A stretch of DNA of 64,000 nt from contig JAYGXS010000004.1 of NCBI GenBank assembly GCA_036362985.1, forward strand, positions 7,939,777 to 8,003,776, given 5' to 3'. Below, piece by piece: positions 34,415 to 45,345 of the stretch (its first letter is position 1; every line of letters begins with the position of its first letter). This DNA comes from Ligula intestinalis (Eukaryota; Platyhelminthes; Cestoda; Diphyllobothriidea; Diphyllobothriidae). Below the pieces are notes generated by a model. That model saw only the letters and a list, made by a program, of their open reading frames with translations, was not told the DNA's origin and did no database searches. The position numbers and the translations under genes were made by a program.

Positions 34415-34834
34415 ATGCGGCAGGATTATAACGTACTTGAGAGGGTGCAGCGGCGAGCAACAAAATTAGTAAGAGGCCAAGGTTCACTCCCATATGAGAT
34501 CCGCCTAAGTAACCTTAATCTCTATCCTTTGAGTTATAGGCCGTTACGTGGAGATTTGATACAAACCTTCCGTATCGTGCGTGGCTTTGACTGCGCTCTC
34601 ATGTGTGACGACTTCTTCCAACTCGCCACTACAACTAATCTCCGGGGGCATCCCTTCAAACTCTATGTGCCCCAAGGACGATTGGATGTACGGAAGAATT
34701 TTTTCTCTAATCGTGTCGTGGACCCGTGGAATAACCTTCCCGAGGCCATTGTTATGTCCCAATCTGTGGAGATATTCAAACACCGACTTGATATACACAT
34801 GCTACAACACAACGTGAACTATGTGACAAATTAA
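34415..34834 (+). CDS. LINE A' ORF2, C-terminal part after in-frame stop
   Basis: The same frame as the RT part continues with [35 protein letters not shown] and WNNLPEAIVMSQSVEIFKHR to a natural stop TAA at 34,832. This matches the family A C-terminus at 22,109-22,486. The single TAG at 34,412 is the only stop separating it. Confidence 0.88.
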   Translation: MRQDYNVLERVQRRATKLVRGQGSLPYEIRLSNLNLYPLSYRPLRGDLIQTFRIVRGFDCALMCDDFFQLATTTNLRGHPFKLYVPQGRLDVRKNFFSNRVVDPWNNLPEAIVMSQSVEIFKHRLDIHMLQHNVNYVTN

Positions 34835-34941
34835 CCTTGAAACACCACTGCGCCATGTGACTGTCTATATTTTCCTGACTGAAAACTTGTTAACATTGTT
34901 TATAATTCTTGAGATTTTGATGTGACAAATAGGGAGTTCAA

Positions 34942-34992
34942 AGGCGCAAGCCTATTTTTCCCTCAAATATACTGACTGACTGACTGACTGAC
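34942..34992 (+). other. A' 3' terminus: GNRA hairpin and (TGAC)n tail
   Basis: AGGC-GCAA-GCCT (34,942-34,953) is a 4-bp stem with a GCAA tetraloop. (TGAC)n follows near 34,971-34,992, then the B2 target. Conserved 3' hairpins plus short repeats are recognition signals for CR1/L2-type reverse transcriptases. Confidence 0.75.
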
Positions 34993-35424
34993 CTCATGCA
35001 GATCAAATTTCTGCCAAGGCCGCACAGATATGTGGGTTTATATCGCATATATTTTTTTCCTTCCAGAAATGAAGTTAAAACTATACCGCATGTTTGTTCT
35101 CCCTATACTAAAATACTGCTGTCCGCTTTTTGGTCTCAGGACCCAGCATGACCGTAGAAAGATTTAAAAGGTTCAGCGATTTTTTACTCGTAAAATATTT
35201 TTTTGTTTCTGGGTCTGGTATGTGTTATACAGATAGATATCAATTAGCGAACATTAAATTTCTTTGGGTAGGAAGACTGGAAGCTGGCATATGCTTTCTG
35301 TTTCGCGTAAACAATAGTCCTTATCTCCCACAAATTAACGCTCTCCTTCCGGTTTGACCGACCTTACGCCACTCGTAACTCTTCCATGATAATTATACCA
35401 CCCGTAGCTCCACCTCTAACCGTT
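34991..35424 (+). mobile_element. LINE family B2, continuation after the A' insertion
   Basis: Resumes the B2 frame with PHADQISAKAAQICGFISH and goes on to FVLPILKYCCPLFGL and FLWVGRLEAG. From 35,067 onwards it is the mirror of 22,663-23,020. It meets the tail of the minus-strand A element at 35,425. Confidence 0.85.
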
Positions 35425-38302
35425 AAGTCACTTTTAGTCACTTTATTAAGGGAAGAAGGCTTTCGCTTTTGAGCTCCCTATTCATAAGCAAAAACCGCAT
35501 AATAGGTCCACCGTAACAATAGTACATAACACAAATGTAGGCTTAACATCAGCGATAAGTGTGAGCCAGTTGCAAGGTGCCGCTACTGACACTTTGTTCA
35601 TTATATCTGCCAGTTTCTCAGCAAAGGAGAATCAAGTTTGTGTTTAAAAATGTCAACAGCATCTGAGAGGACCACATCCTCCGGGAGTCCGTTCCACGCT
35701 CCAATGACCCTCTGAGAGAAGGCGTTTCGCCGAACGTCGATACGGGCTGGTTTCCTCTGTAGTTTAAAAGGATGACCTCGCAGATGGACAGTCCGAGCCA
35801 ATTCGAAGAAATCATCAAATTCTAGGGCGCAGTCTTGGTCTCTAACAAAACGGTAAGTTTGTATGAGGTCCTCGTGGAGTTGCCTATAATTGAGAGGGAA
35901 AAGATCAAGTTCAGTCAGTCTGTCTTCATGAGGCAGATGACCAAGATTCTTGACCATCTTCGTAGCCCTCGCCTGCACTCGTTCCAGGTGCAGGTAATCC
36001 TACTTGAACCACGGTCGCCAGGCCTGGACAGCATACTCCAAGTGGGACCGAACAAATGCTCCGTAGGTTTTCCTGAAGAGCTCCTTGCCAATGTTGATGA
36101 ATCTCCGCCTAATCGCAAACAGCACTCGTGTCGCACGTTTAGCTGCCTTTACACACTGAATAGATGGTTTAAGTGAGAAATTTATTAGAACACCGAGGTC
36201 CTTTTGTTCGTTCACATTTGAAAACGGGTGCCCAACGAGGAGGTATTGGAAGGAATCGTTCTCCTCATCAGTCCTTCTAGTACGGAGTCTTAAAACCACA
36301 CACTTACTAATGTTGAAGTTTAAAAGCCAACGAGCAGACCAGCAGCTAAGTCGATTGAGGCTCTCTTGAAGCGCTTTCCTATCGGCGTCAGACCTGATGG
36401 CTCTCCAGAGTTTTACGTCGTCGGCAAACATGATAGCGCTGCAACCCAGGTCGTTGACACAGCCGTTGATATAGATGAGGAAGAGCAGTGGCCCTAAGAC
36501 AGAGCCTTGGGGGACGCCACTCAGCACAGATGTAGGGTTTGACTTCGAGTCACCGATGCGAACAGTTTGCAATCACCCTGTGAGAAAATCTTTGATCCAT
36601 GCCAGCAGATTTCCTCTTATGCCAATTTCTGACAATTTATACATTAGACGCTTATGTGGGACGCTGTCGAATGCCTTCTTGAAGTCCGTATAGATGACGT
36701 CAACCTTATTAGCTTCATCCAGTGCGCGAGTCCACTGCTCAGTGGAGAGTAGAAGGCTGGAAAGGCAAGAATGGTTCTTTCTGAAGCCGTGTTGGAGCCC
36801 TGACAGTAGGTTGTTCTCCTCCAAGAACTTCATTGTCGTCTCCTTAATTATCGTTTCCATCACCTTACAGCAAATGCAAGTTAGGCTGATGGGCCAGTTG
36901 CTGTTGTCGTGTGGGTTCCGCCCTTGTATATCGGGTAAATATTTGCCATTTTCCATTCGGATGGCAGTTTTCCTAGTTCAACTGAGGAACGAAAGATATG
37001 TGTTAGGGGCTCTGAGAGTTCGCTTGCTAATTCTTTCAAGAACTTGGCTGGTTTATTGTCTGGACCGGATGACTTTGCTTCTTTGAGGCCCTGCAGCGCC
37101 CTCTCAACTACAGATGTTGGAAATAGTAGCGAATAAAGTGCCGGACAGGCGTTTACAACAGCACTGTTGGCATTATCGAAATTAAGCTTGGTTTCCCTAG
37201 TGAATACCGAGGCAAAGAACCGGCTACAGTACTCGGCTTTCTCGTCATTTTCAACGAATTCTCCACCATCATCATTCTTAAGTACTGCGACAGGATCCTT
37301 GTTTTTTAATCTACTGTTAATATAGCGGAATAGAATTTTGGGCTTTTCTTCGGCCTGTTGGAGGATTCTTGATTCATAGTTTTTCCTGGCCTAGCGAATT
37401 GATTTTTTGCTGCATTTCTTTGGCGCCGGAATTCCTCGAGGTGTACTGGTGACTCAGTTTTCCTGAATAACTTCCATTTCCTATTCTTCTTCTTCAGTTG
37501 CCTGTTAAGGTCTCTCGTCAACCAGACAGGACGACTAGTCGTCTTGTGTACCTTCACCGGGCAAAAGCGCTTAATCAGATCTAATGCAACCCTCTTGAGT
37601 GATCACCAATCCTCCTCCGGTTCCCCTTTGAGCAGGCAGTCCCAATTCACGGACGATAGTGCATTCTTCATTGAATTGAGATCTGCCTTCCATATGTTCG
37701 GCTGGTCCTCCGTTTTCCTCAGCCGTTGAGTATGGAGAGAGTAATCCCACATTAGCGTCGTATGGTCACTCTTACCGAGCGGAGCACTTGAATGCACTTA
37801 ATCTATGTAGGATAAATCCTTCGTAAGAATGAGATCCAAACAAGTAGCCCGCTGGTTTTCTCGAAATCTGGTTATGCCCTTAACTTTCTGAACTAGAGAT
37901 CGGTCAAGCGTGAGATCCATTAATTTGGAACTAAAGGAAGTTGACGCCGCCTCCACTGTCAGGTTGTTCCATTCAATTGCAGGGGCATTGAAGTCACTAA
38001 CAATGAGAACCTTTTGGTGGCTAGCAGCTTCTTTCACCAGATCAAGGAGCGAGTCGTCGGCTCCACTCAAAATGTTTGGTGGCCGGTAAACGGCCAGGAA
38101 TTCAAGGTTCTGTGAATTTGTCTGCTTGATCATTAACCAGACTGACTCATACTCCAGGGCTAGAGTGTGTTCTCTCTCTACAGCAGAGCTTTCAGTTCTG
38201 ACATACACAACAACCCCACCTCCTTGTCGGTTTTGGCGGTCTTTGTGGAAAAGCTGGTATGCTGGAATCGAAATCTCCTAATCTGCGATTTCTGTTTTTA
38301 GC
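35067..38302 (-). repeat. Inverted repeat, right arm (3,236 bp)
   Basis: Mirror of 19,785-23,020. Similarity stops abruptly at both ends: outside 38,302 family A continues here but not on the left, and inside 35,067 B2 continues here but an AAT tract begins on the left. Confidence 0.95.
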
Positions 38303-38692
38303 CATGTTTCCGTTATGGCAACTCTATCAGGTTTCCGCTCCGAAGTACTGCCTTTAGTTCATCAATTTTTGAGGGAAGACTTTGTGCATTAGTGTAAAGA
38401 AAGCTTAATTTAGACTCTGTCACCACTTTATGCAGGTGGTTGCCTCTTGCGTGAGATTGCATGCAGGGAGCTCTCAGTGCTGATGGAGACGGACTGTTGT
38501 CCATCCCGACTAGGCTGTTAGTGTTATTGGCTTTCTCCAGAGGAGCGACCTCGGGACATGGACGATCTCCCCGTTCAGAATTCGAAGATTGCTTTTGCCG
38601 TGTTCGCATCTCCTGTGGAGTTTTACTTTTAGCAACCTCCATTTCGCTCGCTCCGCGGGGGGAAAACCCCGCTGAAAAAAAACCATCGGGTG

Positions 38693-39517
38693 TTAGTAGC
38701 TGAGTATTGGTTTCCCGCTTAATAATAGCTGGATCTCGGCCTCACTCTTCAGAACAACCTTCAACGGTCTTGGTTGGCGTTGTTCATCTTTTGATTCTGT
38801 TATACAGCCCATACGGAATGCCTTTAGACCTTCGACTTTCTCCTCACCCTTTAGGAGGAATTTCAGATATTTTTTAAATAACTTCCTGTCCTCTTCTAAT
38901 CTTGATTTCGGGGTATCGGAAGTACCTTCTGTCATGCCTTTTATGACTATGCAGTTTATACGAGTGGTACTCACCTTCCGACTGTTGCCCCCTTCTGCTT
39001 CACTAGGGTTTGTTAGGACAGATTCGCTTCGAGGTTCAGCGCTCATGTTCGTTTTGGCCTGCGTAGGTGCCCTTTTTGTTTGGCTCGTGCTCAAGCTCGG
39101 CAAACTTATATTAGCCCTTGGGCTTAGTTGGCCTTTTTTGGGAGCCCGAGAGCGCTTTTTCGTTCTCTGAGAAGCCAGTGGGTTGACCGTTTCCCCTGTC
39201 CATGGCAGACTACCAACTCCGTCAAACACCCTGGATGCCGGATCATTTTTGTGCGTAGACGCTTCGGCTAGGGATGCTGCTTCTCCGTACGTTAGGTTTC
39301 CTTGCTCAAGTTCACGCATCGCCAGTTTCTTCTCACAAGAGAAAAATCGAGAAAAATTTTTCAGCTCCTCCATCTCCACTCTAAGACTATTAACCACCTT
39401 CTCAAGGTTCGTAAATTTGTTCAGAAGGGTAAAATATGATATGGAGGCTTCATCTTTATGAGTTTCATCCCTTAAACCTTTAAGACTTGTAGGTCGCTTG
39501 GCAGGAGGAGATTTCAA
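38693..39517 (-). pseudogene. LINE A ORF1, main part
   Basis: 274 residues beginning KSPPAKRPTSLKGL, then a coiled-coil-like segment (FTNLEKVVNSLRVEMEEL), a linker and an RRM-like part with NCIVIKGMTEG and RPLKVVLKSEAEIQ. It aligns with A' ORF1. A frame change separates it from the N-terminal piece at 39,544-40,065. Confidence 0.8.
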
Positions 39518-39543
39518 AGAACTTCTAGATCGAGTTTCTATAT

Positions 39544-40065
39544 TTAGGAAGGGAATTTGGAAACTATCACTCCACCCGTGATGGCGAAGATAGGTAGGCG
39601 CTCGACTTCTACGCGAGGGGTCCAGGGTTCAAATCCGGGCGGTGGCGTGGCTTTTTTTTCTTGTTGCGATGATGTCAAGATTTCGAATGCAGGCACTGGC
39701 GAACATTCCTTCCCGTCTTCCAAAGCTGTATCGCACATAGTTTCAATTTTTTCTGTCACTATCTTCTCACAATAGACCGTTAATGAATCAAATAGAAAAG
39801 TGGATCGCTTTTTGACTGTTAATAACCGATTTTGATTACTGTCATCCTTTGTCTTCGTGGTGGAGTTGATTAGACGCTCAACTTGGTGTTCGTAACTTGA
39901 GTCTACTGAACTCGAGAGCCTTCTAGCCCTTTTAGTGGGGGGCGATTTCATCGCATCAATCTTGCGATTTCTGCCCTCGAAATTATGACTGAGGCTTTTA
40001 AACGAAATTAAATTAGACTGTATAGTGGACCCCGATAGTGTGGAGGTAACGACTGATACCAGCAA
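39544..40065 (-). pseudogene. LINE A ORF1, N-terminal piece
   Basis: 173 residues with its own KSPPTKRARRLSSS motif, so the KSPPxKR basic motif occurs twice in family A. It ends with GFEPWTPRVEVERL, read through the antisense tRNA-like sequence at 39,572-39,650. Confidence 0.65.
39572..39659 (+). repeat. tRNA-Arg(TCT)-like sequence antisense to LINE A ORF1
   Basis: The plus strand has a near-perfect B box (GGGTTCAAATCC), an anticodon-like stem CTCG/CGAG around CTTCTAC (anticodon TCT) and a T8 terminator at 39,652-39,659. The T stem and acceptor stem are imperfect, so it is tRNA-derived and not a working tRNA. A more diverged form is at about 30,726-30,790 in A'. Confidence 0.6.
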
Positions 40066-40406
40066 ATTACAGGTCGCGCCGCAACTTTTGCAAGCTGAAC
40101 TACACGTTTATTTTTGTCTCCCATAATAGATCAGACTGACAATAAACGATATTAAAGCTCTATGCAATATGTATAACGCGTTCAACTTTATGAAAAAGGA
40201 GAATTGTTGACAGAAGGCGGTGACGGAAATGTTGCTCGTTTTGACTAATGTCCTGTTGTATCTTCTGAGCCTGGAGGTATTGCGAAAGCGAATCCAATAG
40301 CTAACAACGAAAGTCCGCCAGAGGGCTAGGTGAACCAAAATCCCGAAAATAATATTTCCCACGGAGAACGATAAATTTAAACCGCAATTTGAAGCGCGCG
40401 CCATAC

Positions 40407-42700
40407 TTGTAATGAGGGCTTCAGATTACTCTCTATCCAAATGCCGAGGTCTTTTTGCGTAGATGCTACGGGAATTGGGATGTTTTTCAGGTGATATATC
40501 CTGCTGCTCTGGGGGATAGGGTACTTTGTTGGACGCAGGTGGAGGACGGCACACTTTTGCACAGTGAAATCCAGCAGCCATCTCTCGGACCACGTCTGCA
40601 GTTTGCAAAGATTATTTTGCAGAGCATCTCGGTAGCTTGGGCGCTTAATGACCTCCCAGAGCTTAACGTCATCGGCGAACATGACTTTACCGCAGTCCAG
40701 TTCTTGAAGGCTGTCATTTACATAGAGAATGAAGAGTAGAGGACCGAGAATGGAGCCTTGAGGAACCCCACTAACTACGTCAACGCAGTCCGATTCATCC
40801 TCCCCGATGCAAACGTGTTGTTTTCGACCAGCTAAAAATGGCCTGATCAAGTCCACAATTTTCCCTTTGATGCCAAGAACGCTCAGTTTATGGAAAAGGC
40901 GTTGATGGGGCACGCTGTCAAAGGCTTTGCGGAAATCGATGTACACTACGTCCACTTCGAAGCCCTCTTCTAAAGCACTTGTCCAGGCCTCAATTGAAGT
41001 AAGTTAATTTGAAAAACAGCAGCGCCCCGCCGAAAGCCATGTTGGAAATTTTGTATGATGTCATTTTCATCGCAAAATCTTAGTATGGCCTGCTTGACAA
41101 GGACCTCCATCATTTTGCAGGAAAGGCAAGTCAAGCTTATGGGCCGAAAGCTGTTTGCAGACAACTTTCTACCTCCCTTACATAACGGTACAATGTTGGT
41201 CATCTTCCACTTCAAGGGCAAGTCCCCTGTTCTCATGGAAAGCTCGAACAGAATTGAAAGAGGCACCGATAGCTCGGTCGACAGTTCTTTAATTATCAGT
41301 CCAGGGATCCCATCCGGTCCAGGATACTTGTCTGGTTTGATGTGACTGAGGACATGTCTTACTTCTGCGACAGAAAAGGTAACAGTTTCAATAACGGCTG
41401 TACCTTCGCCCACTTCTACTCCCGAATTGTTGTCGGGGGATTCCATCATAAACGCCGATCTGAAAAACGCCGATCTGAAAAACGCCGACAGTAACTCTAC
41501 TTTCCGTGGTCCTTCCGTTACTACGTTCCCCAGGTTATCCCTTAGAGCTGCAATGTCGTCCCGGTGCTTCCTTTGACTGCGGATGCGTCCATAAAAATTA
41601 TTTGGACACATTGTGTCATGTGTTGTAAGTTGACGCTCAAAGGCAGTTCTATAATTTCGCATTTTCTTACGGCATGTATTTTGTTGCGCTTTATATTCGG
41701 CAAGTGATGTTGAATCTTGAAGATGCTCGTACTTTTTCCACAACGTTTTTTCTTCTTTATTGCCCTTTTTATCGCCTAGTTGACATATGGAGGTCTGGCA
41801 AATGGTCTTACTACTTTCATTGGACAATGGACTTCAATTTAGCGCTCTACAGTCCCTTGGATATGCTGCCATAATTCATTTGTATCATTCGTACTGGGTA
41901 ACCAGTTTTCTGCGGAAGCGGTACGTCTCATTTCTTCAAAATTGGCTTTCCAAATATTTCTGCGCCTCTTTATTTGCGATTTTGGAGACAGTAGGTAACA
42001 CACGCAGGTAAAAGCAACGTGGTCGCTAAACCCAAGTGGCGGTTGTGAGTTCACTTCCATTATGATCCTGTCTTCTTTACTAAAAACGAGATCTAGACAG
42101 TTTGATCGCTGGCCTTCTCTGAGTCGGGTTGTGAAGTCTATGAGTTAAATGAGATATTTGTCTGAAGAAAACTGAAGTAGTTGATAATTAAAAGGTGCTG
42201 CTACGGCCTTTACTCCAGGCCTCATCCAATCGATGCCAGGCGCGTTAAAATCACCCAGGAGTAATAGGTTTTCCTGTTTACAGATAAATTTCAGTGAACT
42301 TAGCAGTTCTACGTCGTCACTTTCGCTGGAACCGGGTGGGCAATATTCAACGCATATATTGAGTGCCGGATGTTGCCTAATCTTAATTTTGCATGAAATT
42401 ATTTCATATCGTCGTAGGGCTATGTCTGCGATTTCCCTCTGACAACAGGAAATTTCATTGGCTACATAAAGTGCCACTCCTCCGCCCCTACGTTGAGATC
42501 TGTCGCAGCGGAACGGTTGATAGCCTTCAATGCTGACTTCGCTGATCCCTATTGTTTCGGTCAGCCAAGTCTCTGTTAATGCAATTATATGCGGTTTCTG
42601 CTCAGATACTATTGTCTTCAGTTCTTCAAGTTTATTAAAGAGACTCTGACAATTGGTATAATAGATCTCGAGACAGCGGCCACTATTGCTTGTGGTATCT
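40407..42700 (-). mobile_element. LINE family C ORF2, 5' part (cut at 40,407)
   Basis: Minus strand. EN with LTETWLTETIG, RRGGGVALYVANE, LLLGDFNAPGIDW and SDHVAFTCV (about 42,660-41,840). RT part one is 41,827-40,970 with KYPGPDGIPGLIIK and FQHGFRRG; part two is 40,955-40,377 with VYIDFRKAFDSVPHQRL, SGVPQGSILGPLLF and MFADDVKLW, then SNLKPSLQ where homology stops. Frameshifts at about 41,030 and in EN. Residues after LKPSLQ are non-homologous; the true continuation is the orphan at 23,091. Confidence 0.88.
41451..41488 (-). repeat. 15-bp tandem duplication in LINE C RT
   Basis: AACGCCGATCTGAAA is present twice in tandem plus a partial third copy. It encodes repeated SAFFR units, an in-frame expansion between RT and its upstream linker. 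Confidence 0.85.
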
Positions 42701-42829
42701 TCTAGAACCGGCCAGTTGACCTTGGTTAAGTTTTCCGCCTGACTACTTCCGGCAAATGAAAATTTCGTTAAAAGTCGACTATTTCTACTCCTCTTTGTAG
42801 GCCGGTTTCATTTTTGTTCTTTTGGTCGT

Positions 42830-43740
42830 AAAGATCGTTTTTCAAAAGTCGCATTTTCCTGCGTTCCTTTGGTTCATAATCCGGCTGAAAGAAAACTCCA
42901 GCATGCATTGTCCGCAGCGACGACTTTCTCTCCAGCATAACCTGTGCCTGCGCTTTGGTGTCCCAAATGACCTTTAATAGTCGTGGCCAAGAGCTTGAAC
43001 CGTGCGGCGGCTGATCCTTGCCTAGTCTAAATGTTTTGAGAATTTTTACAGGCTCACTGCTCCTTAGCAGTGATTTAGCGTACTGCCGAACGAGATCTCA
43101 ATCGTGCTCCACCTTATCCTCAGCAAAGAAAGCCGTTGATTCTGGTGCACCCTGTATCACTATATGTTGCTTACGGTTTGCTCGAGCTTGGGCCGTGGTC
43201 ACACCGCACTGAGAAAGAGTAGCAGCAAGGGTTTCGAAGTCCAGATCTGTAAAAGATTCTATGGACATTTTGCTGGTAGCATTTTCTTCTAAGTTACCGT
43301 TTGCCCTTTGGTCCAATTCAGCTTCCTTTTCTTCAGAAGTCTCCTCTTGGAGTGGTTGTCGTACTTTTTTGTTTACATGGCGTGCTCCAAGTTCTGTCTC
43401 GCGATAAAACTGAGGGTTTTGCTTGGTCTTTAGCAGGTTGCTCTTCAGCTGCCGTCTGCTGGCGTATGCGTCTGCGTTTTGCCCTGCTGGACTCGTGGTT
43501 TCTTGATTTATCAACCACTGACCTGTCCTCTGCATGCGCCGCATCCAGTGGTGTTATTTCATTGTGCTTTATGAGCACTGCTAGTATCTCTGCGTAAAAT
43601 TCAAGGCTTTCCTCTAAACGCATTACGCGCGTGGCTAGGTTAAGATATCCATTGCAATCTGCACGCGCAGGCTTATTTGGCTGGGTGGTGTTCGATTCTA
43701 AGACGGTTTGTGAAAGATGGACTGGTGAAACAAACAGCAT
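42830..43740 (-). pseudogene. LINE family C ORF1 remnant
   Basis: Frames 43,740-43,333 and 43,544-43,098 overlap and together give a basic/charged N-terminus and an RRM-like start (KQHIVIQGAPES). This resembles the ORF1 of A and A' in layout. Reading continues with stops to VFFQPDYEPKERRKMR near 42,880, the same FFQPDY motif seen in A' ORF1. Frameshifted. Confidence 0.7.
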
Positions 43741-44029
43741 GTGCTGTTACAACGGCAAAGTTCTCCTGAATAAATTCCCCCATCCACCAGAAATACTCCA
43801 AGCATAGCTTGCTGGTGATACCGACGACTCGAAAAATTTTCTCTAAAACATTAGAAAACGAAACGGGGCGTTTCAAATGACCTCTTTTGGTGCCAACATT
43901 GTCAATGATGTTGGATTTATGCCAACCTTTAAGGTGGAAGGTCAAGTTTGCCAGCGGATTGGATCGTAACTACCTCCTCCAGATGGCGAGCCGAAATTTC
44001 TGCAATTATACTTCGTAGAAAACATCAAC

Positions 44030-45345
44030 TTACAAGCTCAAAGCCGATCCCGAGTGTACCCAGGCTTAAAGCATCATATAATACTGTCCTTTCAAGACAT
44101 GCTACACCAGCGCAACAGCTACGTTAACAGTTTTAAGTCCGCCTAGGAGATGCACGCTTCCATTGACTTAACTATTGTCATAGATGCCGATAAACGTCCT
44201 CGTGGAGAACATCAACGAAGATTTAATGCTCCCGCATGCGAGGAGGTGGCCGTTATCATGTCAGAAACACAGCATGGCAACAGGGATATTGTCTTGAGAA
44301 GGAGAGAGGATATACTGCAAAGGATATACGAGACACACCGTTCATACGAGGCCTTGCAATACCCTCTCATGCATGTTAATGGTGAAGACGGTTACCACTT
44401 CAGTATACCTCAAATAGGGACCCTAAAACAGTCAGTTGTAAACCCTTCTACTCATATTTATTTATGATTTGAGAACAATCTTACAACCCTCTTTGTCGAT
44501 TCAAAACGTTGTTCCTTGAATTCGCTGCTGATATGTTTGCCAAAATGGAAACAGAGCGACTTTGCTATTTTCGCACACACCAGAAAAACCTTCGCGTATA
44601 CAACTAAATCCACCTTAGAGACCATATCCTTACTGATGGTGGTAATAATGCTGGTCGCGGTCAACTTTTCATCTTGCCGTCAAGCCACACTGGGTCTCCT
44701 CACTATATGCATGAGAAAACTCAAGATGCGTTGGTTTTCTTTAGACATTTTGGACGCCCGGATCTATTCATTTCTTTTACCATGATGAAACTCATCACAA
44801 AATTCAAAATCTTCGGCGACGTTCAGTGTCATATGTACACTGTAGAGTGACGAAAGAGAGGACTGCCCAACGCACACATTTTGGTCTGGCTAAAGGCAAA
44901 ACTGCACTATTCGGATGTCGAAAAATTCATATGCGCAGAGTTGCCTGACCGGTCCGTTGACCCTGTTCTGCTTAAAACGATCAAAACTCAAATTGTGCAT
45001 GACCCATGCGGTCAGATAAATCCCAAGAGTCCTTGCATGAAGTATGGTAAATAAATCAAGAGATATCTCAAGTGATTCCTTGGTTCAACTCAGACTTATG
45101 GCGATGGTTACCCTCTCAAAAGAAGGCGACAACCTGAGAATGGCGGATTCAAAGCAGTGAAGTGGTACTTGATAATCGTTGGATTGAACCATATTGTCCA
45201 CTTCCGCCAAAAGTATTCAACGCCCCCGTCAATGTTGAATTTTACAACGCAGCGAAGTCCATCAGGTACGTGTGCAAGTACCTCAACAAAGGTTCTGTCC
45301 CCCCATTACTGGCAACGCCACATGTTCTGCATCACAGCTATGTAA
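44030..45345 (+). pseudogene. Helitron Rep/helicase N-terminal relic
   Basis: Several frames together give the Helitron Rep-side sequence: DMLHQRNSYVNSFKSA, VIDADKRPRGEHQRRFNAP, RDIVLRRREDILQRIYETHR, YEALQYPLMHVNGEDGYHF, then KRGLPNAHILVWL and SIRYVCKYLNKGS. Helitrons move by rolling-circle replication using an HUH endonuclease; here the HAH is NAH, so the motif is broken. Stops (for example after HIYL at 44,465) and shifts confirm decay. The Pif1 helicase domain is absent. A LINE-like tail (AATAAAACTGAACTAAAA) follows near 45,380. Confidence 0.88.

Larger units (their letters stand above)
35425..40406 (-). mobile_element. LINE family A, right copy, about 5 kb and full length
   Basis: Read on the minus strand from 40,406: a leader, an ORF1 region (40,065-38,693, frameshifted), then ORF2 from 38,642 (YTNAQSLPSKIDEL endonuclease start) through RT (MFADDVKLW) to the C-terminus at 35,601 and the AAAGTGACTT-type tail. 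Lesions match the left copy over the shared part. A TAG interrupts TEIAD*EISIPAY near 38,280. Its 5' end abuts the LINE C 5' half at 40,407. Dead, but structurally the longest family A copy. Confidence 0.88.
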
